A stretch of DNA of 64,000 nt from Capitulum mitella (taxonomy: Eukaryota > Arthropoda > Thecostraca > Pollicipedomorpha > Pollicipedidae): contig CP099851.1 in the NCBI GenBank assembly GCA_030062745.1, positions 7,876,393-7,940,392 of the forward strand, in the 5' to 3' direction. Position numbers and translations under genes: made by a program. Positions 34,325 through 46,519 of this stretch are shown piece after piece. Numbering within the stretch: position 1 is the stretch's first letter; every line of letters starts with the position of its first letter. The notes under the pieces were generated by a model. That model made no database searches, was not told the origin of the DNA, and saw nothing but the letters and a program-made list of their open reading frames with translations.

Positions 34325-35539
34325 TTAACCCTATTCCCGGAGGGCTAAACGGCATGGTCGATTCCTGGCAGTGGGACGGATTCGGCCCCCCCCCCCTGAG
34401 ATCTCGAGAACTACTTGTCCGATTTCGTCGCAACAAACGGCAATCGATTTGCCGCCACGTAAATTACATTTTTACAAAAAGAAATTTTGAAAATTTTGAA
34501 ATGTGTGGATACAGGGGGACAAAAATGTCAAAATGGGGGTACTTTTGAACTTCTTATAACTCCGTTGTTTATTGACCAATTTCAATGAAACTGGCATGAA
34601 TCGAGAGATTACTGATAGGGCTTTTACCATAGGTCCACAAACCTGAAATTTTGAGAGAATTCAAGGGCGTTCACAGGGTTTCAAAAATAGGAGGATTAGT
34701 TTTCTTACAACTGAATGAACAAAAAAGGTAAAAACACTTTTTTGGCTTCTGATAGTCATGCTATGCTAAAGAAGTAAAAATCGCATTACAATGCTTGTAT
34801 AATGTTAGCATAGGGGGTGCCAGGGACATAAAAAAGGGGAACTGTTAAGGTCAAACGTTCTTCAGATCAACTTGTGACCTTTGACCTTAAATGACCTCCA
34901 GTGACCTTGAGATCACTTGGAATGATGTCGCGTGCATTTAATATTATCTGTAAACGTTTTCAATATTTGAATTCACTCTATTTCAAAAATTTCATTTTAT
35001 GGCTATTGCGATATAGTGTACGCGCACTGACATTTTAGGTCATAGCTCCGTGACCCGACCCGATATCAGGCTGAAACTTTGTACACAAGTAGAGAACACC
35101 CTTCTACGTCATATATATTCCGGGTTTAGCATTTGAAAAAAACGGCGCTAAAATTCTTACGAAAAAACAAATTTTGACTTTTGACCTTAATCTGACCTTG
35201 TAAATTGACCACAGATAAACAAGATTTTGTGTGCGCATTGCTCACCTATTAAGCTATACATCCATATAAAGTTTTAAGTTCTATCTTTAAAACTCTATTT
35301 TTTAGCAAACATTTTTCTTTTACCCCAACATGACCAAAAATGGCGTGGGGTTTCTCCCAAAAACGTTGCCTGGCTCCGCCCCTGAGCAACGTAGAATTTT
35401 GAAATTTCGTCACAGCGCGTAGCAAGAATAGCTAGGAAAAGTCACCAAGTTTCGTAAGGCTGCGTCAAAAAGCCTGGAATTGGCAAGCAAAAAACCCGAT
35501 GGGGGGCGGATTCAGCCCCCGTGCCGGGAATAGGGTTAA
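34325..35539 (+). mobile_element. piggyBac-like non-autonomous TTAA element, copy A
   Basis: Bounded by TTAA at 34325-34328 and 35536-35539. The left end reads TTAACCCTATTCCCGG and the right end CCGGGAATAGGGTTAA, a perfect 12-base terminal inverted repeat next to the TTAA target site, as in piggyBac transposons, whose ends begin with CCC. Subterminal G- and C-runs form a second inverted hairpin. No transposase frame is present. A perfect DR1 (TGACCTTTGACCT) lies at 34875-34887. The element is 1,215 bases. Confidence 0.88.
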
Positions 35540-35544
35540 CACAT

Positions 35545-36060
35545 GTTTTGAACTGAGACCACAGGCTACAGCCCAGCTGCAGCCCGTAGTCTTACAAGCC
35601 AACAAACAGTAGCATTCATTAGCATTGGCAAACCCGTACTGCGTCATTACGGTGGATTGCTACAAAATGTGATTTCTTACGGATTTATTTTAAATTAAGG
35701 GAAAGTATATATACCATTAGGCTCATTGTCCGCAAAAAAACAAAGAAAACTAATTCATCGTATGTGCTGGTGCCGGGCCCTCTTCAGGGACAGTCGATTT
35801 TTTTTAAGACAACACATTGACATCGACGCATGCAGAAACTAATAGTCTTTGTGCAGGAAGCATGCATACATCACAATCAGACGCTACCACAGAGCGATTG
35901 AAGTGCAGATTTATAGTTATGCAACTCCTTCAAATTAATACGACTCTGAATCAGCACACTGCGTAAGAAAACAAAAGCTTTATTCCATCATCTACATGTA
36001 TGGGACCGGAGACAACAGGCGCCAGGATGATATGCTTGTGCTTGTGTGATGATATGTTTG
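35545..36060. other. no recognisable gene
   Basis: AT-rich spacer between two members of the same transposon family. Confidence 0.4.
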
Positions 36061-37080
36061 TACCCTATTCCCGTATGGGAGGAAGGGGCTTCAGCAGCCC
36101 CGTTTCCTGTTTTATGGTTGCCATTCCCAAGCTTTTTAAAGCGGCCTTAAAAACTTAGTTACGTTTCCTACCTGTTCACCTTATGTATTATGTCAAATTT
36201 CCATAATTTCATTTTGCCCAGGAGCAGTGCTGGGCCACGTTTTGGAACGGACCTCAGACTGTATTTGTCACTGTTGAAGTTAAAGAAAATTGGCCGCAAA
36301 AGTGATTTTTTTTCATAGAACTTCGGACTTCATATGAGTGCATAGGAAAAATAACAGGGTAAACATACGAAAAAACATTTGTTGATTTGAGGTTTCTTCG
36401 CAAGGTCAGATCAAGGTCGGACCAGAATTTAATTTTACTCATATGTTCTTGACGCTAGTCTTTCAAACAAAAATCCGGAATACAGAAGACTTAGCACAGT
36501 ATCCTCTAGCTCTTCTTGTGCTTCAGCTTTCTGGTTGATATCAGATCAGGCACGGAGCTTTGACCCATAATGTCCGCGCGCGTGTCCCATATCACAGCAG
36601 CCATACACAGGACTTCCAGAAATAGAGTCAATTCAAATGACTGGAAACGTTCTCAAACACTACAAAATGAACTGAAAGTCATTCCATGTGATTTTGAGAT
36701 CATTTGACGTTATTGAAGGTCAAAAGTCGCGAGTTGACTCGATGAACATGCAACCATGACAACTTTTTCATTTCCTGGCGCCGCCTATGTCAACATTGTG
36801 CAAACAGTGCTGTACAGTTTGTGCTTCTTAGTCATAACGTGATTAACGAAAGGTAAAATTTTTTTAACTTCTATGCTTATCCAATTTTTGAAGAAATGCT
36901 TCTCCGATTTTCCAAGCTCTGTGAATGAACTCTTCAGAACCTGTGCATTTTCCCAAAATTTTGAGACGTATGGGCCAGTGGGCAAAGGCACATCGATTAA
37001 CTTTCGATTCATGCCCATTGGATCAAAGTCGGTCCATAAACACCGGATTTATAACAATTAGAAATAACTCCCTTTTTGTA
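36061..37080 (-). mobile_element. diverged copy of the TTAACCCTATTCCCGG family, reverse orientation
   Basis: Begins ACCCTATTCCCG at 36062 and runs through the family's landmarks in the order of the reverse copy at 59065: GCTTTTTAAAGC, ATTTTGCCCAGGAGC, GACCCATAATGTC, GGTCAAAAGTCGC, CAACCATGAC and TGCCCATTGGATCAAAGTCGG. It fades out near 37080 without its far terminus. TTAA is lost on the left. Confidence 0.7.
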
Positions 37081-37084
37081 TTGT

Positions 37085-37900
37085 GTTGTATTTATTCACT
37101 GGTAGCTTTCTGTGTAGATGGTTTTTCAGGCTATCTCGCCATACATGCCACAAGTCAGAACTTAGAAAAGAAAGGCAGTTAAGACAGTACAAGTAAAAAC
37201 ACAGTCAAAGAGGTTTCCAAAAAAGCAGTTGCCAAAAGGACCTGGTCTAAAAGTAATTACTAAAGGCACTAAAAGCAATTACTAAAAACATAATGTTGTC
37301 TAAATGTCCGTGGTGTCGAGATGATGGCTCAAAACTGCCTACAGATAGCCGTTATGAGACTGCATGTGGGAGAGCGTTCCAAGCACAGATCGCCCTACAT
37401 GGAAACGCTTTCTTGGTGCACTCCAAGTTACAGCGTGGGACCTGCAAGACGCCACGCTCTGGTCGTAGGTCTGATATACTGACACCTCGGCACGTGATAC
37501 GAATAGGGAGCGATCAGTGGCGGGGGTGCACTCGATATGCGCAGCCTGTCGTGTCGGAGGGTACTGGGCGATATGTTAGGCGACCAGAAAGAATCCTTCG
37601 TCTTAGTTGAATCTTAGGCAGCAGCAGAAATTGCCAGCCAACGTACAGTTCCGGAGATCGGTTGCCTTCTGCCCGGCGTCGGAGCCCGCGCTTTCGCGGT
37701 GTCGCCCATCACCCTGACCATGCTAAGTCACGTGCTGTGTACCATGTGGAGCTCAGCTTCTTGCGATTCTGATGTACTGTGTTCATGTCCTAAAGACGAG
37801 CTTCCCGGCTGTCGGAGATGTCATCCTTTACATAGTGAATGCCTGCTTAACCGAGTCCGATTTTCCCGATCCATAAAAACACTCCATAATCTATCGCATT
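37085..37900. other. no recognisable gene; possibly upstream part of the adjacent LINE
   Basis: A 105-codon frame at 37293-37610 starts with a Cys pair (CPWCRDDG), and Cys-rich peptide also appears near 37740-37850. These could be remnants of the upstream region of the LINE that follows, but I cannot demonstrate that. Confidence 0.25.
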
Positions 37901-39240
37901 TTTAAAACCAGTCATCCTCCCGACCCCTTGAACTCCCGAGCCACATCCGTCATACCTGCCATCAGCAAAGTGGTGGAGCGATCAGTTGTTCAGGGCAGCT
38001 CCACCACTGCCTGTCCCACAACCATCCTCTGCACCCCGCTCAGCACTGACTGTCCTCGTCACGCGACGGAAACTGCGCTGAAGACGGCCACCGACCACAT
38101 CCTTGGCGCCATTAATAGCAGTGAAATATATCTTTTATGCTTCAATGACTTTAGGAAATGTTTTGATACAATTAACCACGGTATCCTCCTACGCAAAATA
38201 CGACTTTGCGGCATCGATTTCACGTGGTTTAGCGTCTGCTTCCGTTGCTACACACAGAATATGGTGCTCAAGAACAGCACCGGACGATCTCAGACCGCGC
38301 GGCCCCTAGTAAACAGCATGGATATTTTTCAGGGCTCATGGGCCTGGGCCGCTGCTATTTAGTGTCTTCGAGAACGATGTGGCCTTGTTCTCTAAAGAAG
38401 CGATGGTCGTACAAAAGGTCTTTGACACTCAAGTCGTGGTCTCAGGCAGTAAGCGTGACTTCACGGAGCTCATTTCACGCATGAAAGCCAGCCTTGCATC
38501 TCTCGACAAATAGTCTGCAAGAACGTCCTCAAAGTCACCACGGCGAAAACTCAACTATGGGTTCCTGGAAACCGCCAAAATTGCGCAACCTTCAAAATTT
38601 TCAAGCCACCTTTCGAGACGTCGCCCTTGTCCCATGCAACAAGATGGAAAATCGCGGACTTACTTTCGACAGTGCCTTGTCGTGGGATGCACACGTGGCT
38701 CCCATCAGTCGCCGATGCATGGGTACACTACCTGGTCTCTCGCAAGTGCAGCACCACCCACCTGACGATGTCATTACCACTCTTGTGACAGCCCTAATTC
38801 TCTCTCGCAGGTGGGGTACTGCCTCTCGGTGTACGGAAATGGCACGAAAAAGACTTTGACAAAATCCGGAAGACTCTCATCTTTGGAGCAAAAGTAATTT
38901 GGAATGCGTGGTAACAGTAGAGAGTAAGACACCATGTATGCGACCTGCTAGAGAGGCTGAGTTGGCTCTAGTCGCAGCAGTTAGCTGAGTTCTGTACAAT
39001 ACGCCTAGCACACAACGTGCCCAAATGCAAGGGGCTGAAACCCTAGCAGCAGTCCTGCAAGCGAATAGTGCCAAGCGACAGCGGAGCACCATGCAGGACA
39101 GTGTGCTAAACATCCCTCGATCCAAGACTGGAGCTGGGAAAAGGTGTTTTAGCTCCAGAGTTCTCAGCTTGCACAGTCGCATTTCTGTTGAACTTACGAC
39201 CTTAGATCAGTTGTGTTTCACCCCTGCAATGGAGCGGTAA
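37900..39240 (+). pseudogene. non-LTR retrotransposon reverse transcriptase, degenerate
   Basis: Consecutive frames carry the RT domain of a jockey/CR1-type LINE in the right order: SVIPAISKVVERSV (about 37950), LLCFNDFRKCFDTINHGILL (about 38135, RT motif A), a FQGS block near 38330 that needs a frameshift, then a segment where the YADD box should be but reads KVFD near 38415. The thumb region LTFDSALSWDAHVAPISRRC follows near 38660. The 3' tail (39025-39240) ends in LHSRISVELTTLDQ and a stop. Several frameshifts, and the loss of the catalytic Asp pair, make it non-functional. No endonuclease domain is visible. Confidence 0.85.
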
Positions 39241-39345
39241 CTTCTAGACAAAGACTAAATAATATGTATTTACTTTTTACTGCAGATCATACCGATGTCG
39301 ATGTTAATGTTTAAAAATGTGTGACTGTGTGTTTGACACGTATCC

Positions 39346-39990
39346 CTATGTTTCCGTCCTGACTCGGGCCGTCATAGCCACTGTTTGAAAGTGGATAACC
39401 CCACGACTGTGAATAAAGAGTATAAGATATATACAACCTTGTACCTTCAAGCAGTCCCTCTCCTTAACCAGCTCTCGTACCCGCTGCCATCCTAGTGTGC
39501 TAAGCGCAGACGATGTATGATCGCGTCTCCGCGTACCGCTAATGACACGGGCAGCGGAATTCATAGTTCTTTGGACGCGGCCAAGCTGCTGTTTTGTCGC
39601 ACTGGCCAAGATAGGTAAATAATACGTTACATGCGGGAACACGTGCACCCGCAAGATGAAATGGAGTGCCTCAGGGGCGAAGTGACGACGGAACCTTTTA
39701 AGCGAAACGGAGACTGCAGAACATTTCGTCACCACCTTGTCAATATGCTTGCTCCATGCCAGTGTGTGGTCAACTGTCACGTCCAAAAGTTTGATAGATC
39801 AAGATGGCTGAGACAGCTCAGTTTTGAGCCCGAATTGTCGTTGCGGAAGTTGCACTCACTACCTTTTTTGGTAATATTTTTGAAACCGACGATGATGAAG
39901 CCAGTTCTGCTGAAATTCATCTTAAGTGAGTTCATGGTGAACCAGACCTGCAGGGCTTTTAGAGAATTTTCGACCTGGAAAGGAGACCAG
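39346..39990 (-). pseudogene. second non-LTR retrotransposon RT C-terminal fragment
   Basis: The minus-strand frame 39786-39346 starts within DVTVDHTLAWSKHIDKVV and continues with LKRFRRHFAPEAL, FPHVTYYLPILA and LGRVQRTMNSAARVISG. This is the thumb/connection region that follows the RT core in LINE ORF2 proteins. More of the same protein is readable upstream in other frames to about 39990. It belongs to a different LINE family from the neighbour at 37900-39240 and lies tail to tail with it. Confidence 0.8.
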
Positions 39991-39998
39991 AGTAAAGG

Positions 39999-41204
39999 TT
40001 AACCCGCGCACGACCGTCGGTCCGTTACGATCATCCGCAACTGGGAGGGGGGCAGTTGGCCGCCCCCCTTCTAACTCGCGAACGGTTGATTGCACAATAA
40101 AAATAAGCGCATCGTTGGAAAGTTTGTGACGAGTAGAGCTCGAAACTGGTCTCATTTTTAGTTTTAGATAATATGTAAGCAATTTACGCCCTATATATGT
40201 TTTCCCATAGCCGACTGCATGAGACCGAGAAATGGCCTGAATCTCAAGGGCTGTGACTAATAACGCATAGATAAAGGCACCAGCGCACAAGTAAAGGTCC
40301 GCGAATGCCGATACACATCTTATTTCTCAGATTTGTTAAATAAAGACACCGAAACGTCGAGTTAAAGACACGGCAATTCTCGCGCCGGCTGTCGGCGTGC
40401 GCCGCAGCCGTATGCAGTAACAAATTGACGGGAACTAATTTTAGCGTTCCTTTATTTTCGCCAAAAAAGCCTATCCATGTAAATTTTATTGATGTTACTG
40501 GTTCTTGTGATGGTTTTCCATGCTCAGATTTTGGGAAAATTCAGTAGTTACCAATCTACACAACTGGCGAAGCTTTATTCGCGAGAGCCTGTTTATTCCT
40601 AAAATATGCTATTTTTAAAACTTTTTGAGGTTCCTGGTATTACTTCCGTCTGTGCGAGCTAGTTCTGCCATTTTCTACCCATTCTGAGTAACTCATCGAC
40701 GATTTTGACGGTGGTACATTTTGGCTCACTACAGTCATTTGTGATCTAACCTCAGGTCAATGGCTGGAAGTCATTGACACTTTTCCCAATGACGGTAACT
40801 AAATGTTTGCTTCACTCTGCACTAAAAATGTTATAAAATATTCCGTCAATTTCCGAAACAAACGACGACATGTCTTAACAATGGGCTTGACCTTAGGTCA
40901 ATGACTCGGAAAATTCAGAAAAATCTGAGCTAGGAGATTTGTTGCATCTATCAAGATCACTAATCCCTGAAAGTATTACTGAGATATTTTGTTTTGCGAA
41001 AAAGTTACAGGGCGCTAAAGTTTTTTGGACATAGGTCTATTTGACCTGACCCGACCTCAGGTCAAAATTTTGATAGAAGATGTAAAAATGACGAAGCAAA
41101 AGGTGCACAAAGTTTCGTGGCTCTGTGTTTGTTCCTTTTTTTGCAATCCCAGAAAAACCTCAGGGGGGCTGTCAATAGCCCCCCCCCAGTCGGGGGCGGG
41201 TTAA
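39999..41204 (+). mobile_element. TTAACCCGC-family element, copy 3 (complete)
   Basis: Flanked by TTAA at 39999-40002 and 41201-41204. The left end is TTAACCCGC and the right end GCGGGTTAA. Inside the short terminal repeat, G-runs and C-runs with ACTGGG/CCCAGT are also inverted. The left end carries about 30 extra bases relative to the right. At 1,206 bases with no coding capacity, this fits a piggyBac-like MITE. TGACC-type half-sites are concentrated between 40740 and 41065. Confidence 0.85.
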
Positions 41205-41209
41205 CTGGC

Positions 41210-43925
41210 TAACAGGATAACTTAAGCCACTGAGCAATGTATATTGGAATGTCGAAGCAAGTATAAGAGAAATGGTTTCAATGACGTCTTTGCATGCAGT
41301 GAATGTACTTTCCAATAATCGTGCAAGTGAATACGAGTCGTCAAAAATGGCTTAACCAAGGTCGGAAGTGACGGTTTCATTTGAGAGAAGAGCGCAGGCA
41401 GGGAGCATGCGGGGTCCAGTCGAACAATAGAATGACCGGAAGGGAACGTATGCCGAATTATCAGTACAGGTACTGGAAGAGTCGGACAAGAAGCCAATGT
41501 CAATCCTCGCTGAGCCGGATGGAGGTGTTCATAGGACCCCCCACGGCCCCTACGGATTTCTGAGGATACACAAAAAAACGAAATGTCCGAGAGACGTGAA
41601 ACTTGACGTTACTTTCTATACATCGTTTTAGCACCATCTTAATATCAAACGTGTGTCGATTTTAAACTTAAGGCCATCTCAGACCATTGACCTAGGTCAG
41701 GTAAAGTACAAATATGTTCTAAAAAATCAATGTGGCGTAACGATTTGTAAAATATGCGGATTGATATAAGATATCAGTGTGACGTGCGCCAATCATACAG
41801 CACGACGAGTAGAACAATTTTGTTATCTTAAATTTTTGCGGAAATGTCCAGCTCATTGACCTCGGGTCTGCCAACTTTTCGCCCTTTTTACGTTTGATAT
41901 TAAGATGGTGATATGCCTTGGTCCTTCTCGCGTTCTTTGCACAGTCAGGTCTCCATTCGTACTACAGTCGATTATAATTCATCGGTTGGCAGTCGTGGAA
42001 TGTTTATTGGTAGTCATATGTGCTTCGGAACCATTAATATATGACACCTTACTTACCAAGGGTGGCCAAGTCCCATTTGGCCCGGTCTGAGCTGATTTGA
42101 CGTTTTGATATATTATTTTTGCTTCCGATGTGAATGCTTTTCGTATGGCTCTAAGAGATAAGAACTATGCCCATGCCTTCTATCTGTGCGGCTTGTCTTT
42201 CTCCATCCCTTTTATTTTTGTCCGCCGAAATAGAAACCTTTGCCATTACGAAAATCAGTTCCCAAATATTGGCCTTTTACATTGCGACTATGCTCGCCGA
42301 CTGGCATATGTTGCGTGAAAAATGCTTATGTGACACTGGTTTCATGATGTCCAACGGATATCACATGGAGCGATGTTAAAGGATTTTATGTCGTATAGTG
42401 TGCGATCAACGATAATGCAGCAAATGGTGCAAAAGATACCAGTAACGACCGACGTATAGGAGTCAATACCTTGACCTAGGTTAACCTTGCTGGACCTTAA
42501 TATGATAACTGCAGACTTCATTGCGTACCAGACGTATCTGCAGCGTATCCAAAGCACAACACATTGGTACATATTCAGAAAAGAACGCGACATTTGCCCT
42601 TGCAAAAAGAAAGATTTCCCTATAATTTTCAGTTATGTTTCAAATGATTAGTTTTGACCTCGGACGCTTTTTCTGTCCCACATGGGTCAATCAGCCCTTC
42701 TGTTTACTGATAACCTTTATGGAGTTCACGTACAGGTTTACAGCCTTTGGTTATTGACCCGGCAGTTACTGGGAGATATTTTACCTCGCAACTTCCTTGG
42801 GGGGGGGGGGTCATTTGAACTCCACTATCTTCACAACCGATTTGCTAATTTCATTAATTCAAAATGGTGATGGATAGCCCAATAGCCCAATTTTGTCGAG
42901 GAAAATGTGTTCTTTTGTTCCTACAGGCCACCGATGACGTCACACGTCAGGTCAAATAGAAGGATTTCACTGAGTTCTAGGACGTATGTTTTCGACGCAA
43001 GTCGGGCACTTATTGCTTTGCAAAACACGAACTGTAGTTGCAGGTATCTGAAAATGTCCACTTTGACTCTTTTTTGGTTTGGGGTAAGGAAAGGGCACGT
43101 GAGGTCAGAGTCAGCTTTGCATTCATGTTCACTGTGTAATATGATGCATGTTTCTATCCTCAGTTTTTACCAGGAGCTCGAAAAGCTGGTCTAAAACGTC
43201 GTATATAGCACAGAATATTGTCCTTGCGTTACTTTGGAGCAAACGCCTTTTCAGCTACATATGACTTAGCATGGTCTCGTGAGGATCACAAAGTGCAGCT
43301 GACCTCTAGACCCTAACTACATTTATACTGATTTGTCAGTTCGTCTGGACCCGACTGTATCGCAAAAACACCGTTTCGTACGACAGGAGTGGCACGTGGG
43401 ATGGCACTTGCGACGTCACGGTTATCTGACCGGGGATGACCTTGACCTAAATTTTGTTTAGACTTGCATGCAGTAGTAAATGATCAATTGTACCAGTTTT
43501 GCAGTTGTAAATCTTTGATGGTTGTTCAGTCGTAAAAGATGAATAAGACTGGGTAAAAATTGATTATGAATATAACCCAAGATGACACTGTTGAGGTCGC
43601 ACGGTGAAAACTGACAGCTAGTCGCTAATTACGTTTACACTGTCCCGTCGGTGCGCCTGAAACCATTCGTGTTGCAAACAGACAGCAATGCGTTTCGCAC
43701 GGTAAAGAGCGAAACCTACTGTTGATTCTGTGACGCCATTATGACATGATGACCCTGACCCTGACATTAAGATGACCCTGACATAGAGCTCCGTGCAAAA
43801 GTTAGCCGAGCTATTCATTTAAAGGTGGGAAAAGTTTCAAGTTCTTGTCTGCGCTAGGTCAACTGTTATCGCAGAAAACCCAAAAAGGGGAGGCTTAAAA
43901 CAACTCCCCACCAATTCAACACCTG
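41210..43925. other. no recognisable gene; contains a 281-bp inverted-repeat unit
   Basis: Apart from the inverted repeat at 41632-41910 and a G-run at 42800, I see no gene. Scattered TGACCT half-sites suggest worn members of the TTAA families. Confidence 0.35.
41632..41910. mobile_element. possible small MITE with perfect 21-bp terminal inverted repeats
   Basis: The 21 bases at 41632-41652 (starting CACCATCTTAATATC) are exactly the reverse complement of 41890-41910. The loop is about 240 bases. No target-site duplication is obvious. The first 15 bases of the arm recur at 56216-56230, so the terminus may belong to a family. Confidence 0.6.
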
Positions 43926-43929
43926 TGGG

Positions 43930-44104
43930 TAAAAGTTTGTTACCAAAATGACAAAGGGTAGCAATATCAAACTCATTGAGAGAACCTGGGTGTTTTCTTC
44001 TAGTTTTGCCAAGGGGTATCCAACGGTGTTTTTTCGATGGGACTTGATCCCATCCCCGCCGGCCTGGCGGAGGTGGATTCGGAGGCCGGTTCGGCGAGGG
44101 ATAA
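43930..44104 (-). mobile_element. end fragment related to the element at 47263
   Basis: Read on the minus strand, the terminus TTATCCCTCGCCGAACCGGC and the next 150 bases (AAGTCCCATCGAAAAAACACC, then GCAAAACTAGAAGAAAACACCC) run parallel to the left end of the 47263-48773 element. The far end could not be located. Confidence 0.5.
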
Positions 44105-44109
44105 CTAGC

Positions 44110-45439
44110 TGAGAACTGCAAAATCAGAAACAGTTAGGCGTGGAGGTAAACTGCTGGCAGAAGTCTTTGCCATAACAAAGTATGCGCGGAGGTCAGACAC
44201 ATTTTTTTGTGGCTGAGGTGCAGCTATATGCTGCCTCGATGCTGTAGAGGTCGTGTTATATCTAACTATGAAATATGGTGGTTGATGATTTTAAATGACA
44301 AGATTTTTCAGTCCACTACTTAAGATTCTGAGCACAACATGCAATTTGGGGCATATGGGGGGAGGGTCAAATGTTATCTTCACGGCAGAGATGATTATGA
44401 GCGGAGGTAAATTTGGGGGCAAAAGAGATTAAATTTCCGATGTGTTCGGTGCAGATAGAGTACAAAAACATGCGGGTAATGGTAGGACAAGTATGGCGAG
44501 AACTACTACGAATTGTCTTTTATTACCACGGTCTACTCACAACGACGGTGAACTCAGAAGCTGAAAAACAACTGTTTATTATCTGAGTTGCGAAGCACTT
44601 CCGTAATGTACACAAAACAATGGATCAGTAGGGCCAAAATCAGGCAGTCCGGGCGTACTGGCGGTCACTGGGATCACAGGAGAGAGCAGACAATTAGGTC
44701 ACCAGGTGCCAGGTTGTCGAGTACGTGGTGGACCATGACCGTGGAATCAGTGTGGTGTCCGTATAGCGTGGCCGTACACCAGCTGGTCTTCATTACCTAA
44801 TTGCGTAACGTGAGTGGTCGATGAAGTCATTGAGGACGATTAGCCCGTCTGTGTTCCCCAGACAGTCCGGATTTGGAGCTCTGAAGTTTGCATTTCACAG
44901 GGCCGCGTAATTAATTGCTTCGTTGCGGTAGAGTGGATTGCATTGGCTTTAATCTGGGTCAGACGGTGGCATACATTGACGTCCTGAGATTGGGCATATG
45001 TCCCCTCTGGTAGAATTTCTCAGCGGGTATATAAATGGTGCAATGAAGAGTAAGACTTCATCTCAAACACTGGCAAACTGAATGATTGGTTTTCCCTTAA
45101 AGATAGTCAACTATTAAACTTCAGTCGCTTCACTTGTTGACCTGATGTGCATCAAGGCAACAGGCAAAAGAAAATATGTACGCATATTTCCCTGTGCCAA
45201 AAATCCATTAATACCGAACTCATTGCACGCCACGCAATAATAAATTGCAACAAATTTAACATCTCGAAACGTTTTGTCGCTAACGTTAACATTGTTGACA
45301 TCGTTAACATTGTTAACATTTAACAACCCGAAACGACTGCGTCTCGAAACGAAATTGATCAAGGTCAGTGGTTTGTGGCAGTGTTCAAACCATTTGTGTC
45401 TTGTTCACAGTTGACATAAAAACCTGTTAGTTATGCAGC
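44110..45439. other. no recognisable gene
   Basis: Contains a GTTAACATTGTTAAC simple repeat near 45280-45330. The 70-codon frame at 44588-44800 is unrecognised. Confidence 0.35.
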
Positions 45440-45447
45440 CTTTTGGG

Positions 45448-46511
45448 TAAGGATGCACTGGATCGGAATATTTGTGATCCGGTCGGATACCGGATATGCT
45501 GAATAGGGTTGGTGGATATCCGACCGGATACCAGATATTATGCTTGCCTATTTCTATTTACTATTTTACTGAAGAAAATGTGACGAAAAAGAAACTAATT
45601 TGAAAAAGGAGAGATCCCAATCTTTCATCATAGTGGCTACACTTACTGCGAAGTTCACATAGATCTCTTTGTAAAAATAAAATAGATAAAGAACACAACA
45701 ACCATAGGCCACCGTCTCTCACTGCATGTAAAAGCATGTGTGTAACCACGGTTCAGAAGTTTGGGGGGACCAAGCTGGCTGCAAACCACTAGGAATAGGT
45801 AAGCGGTAGGTTAAAATAATCCTTTTCCGGTCGTTGCATGATAACGTACGTTTGAAATCCCGTTGCCGGATTTCAAAGTTCAAGAAACTGTGTCGCCAAT
45901 GGGAAGTATCAATTTGTTACTTGAAAAATTTGCGGGGACGAATCACCACATTTGGAAAATTATGTGAGACATACCCTCCCCCAACCGCCGCAGAGATTAC
46001 ACCCATTGGCAAAAGCTTCACAATACGCAGAATGTCATTACGGCGGCTTGGTGGAACTAGAATGCATGACTTGATAAGCATTCCAAACGAATACTTAAGT
46101 ATGTCTCAAGTATATTGTCCCTTAATGCATTTGTATCCGAGGATTTCAGAAAAACAAATGTCTGAAAAATAGAAGGATAATACACTACAAAATAGGCTGC
46201 TGAGGACAAACCGGCTGTCGTTTCACGGTTTTGAGTTTGAATTCCACTCTCGCAAAAATGTGTCAGCCCTCCCAAACTAAGAAGGAAAATTGATGCTCTA
46301 AATAGACCTTGGAACTGCCAGTTACATCAGCAATCCAATATAACAAGGCACATTTCTCCTGAAACGGCTTTGTAGGCAGACTTAAGAACAACGTCTTGAT
46401 CGTACACCGGGAGGTTAAATATCCAGCAATATCCGGCCGGATACCGGACACCGTGTAATCTCTAGTATCCGACCGGATATCTGGCCGGACCGGATATCGG
46501 GTGCATCCCTG
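45448..46511. mobile_element. hAT-like non-autonomous transposon with 8-bp target duplication
   Basis: CTTTTGGG stands directly before (45440-45447) and after (46512-46519) the element, an 8-base target duplication typical of hAT elements. The ends are imperfect inverted repeats: AAGGATGCACTGGATC on the left, and on the right a sequence whose complement starts CAGGGATGCACCCGATATCC. Both subterminal regions are packed with CCGGATATC/GGTCGGATACC copies. The 1,064 bases contain no transposase frame. Confidence 0.8.
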
Positions 46512-46519
46512 CTTTTGGG

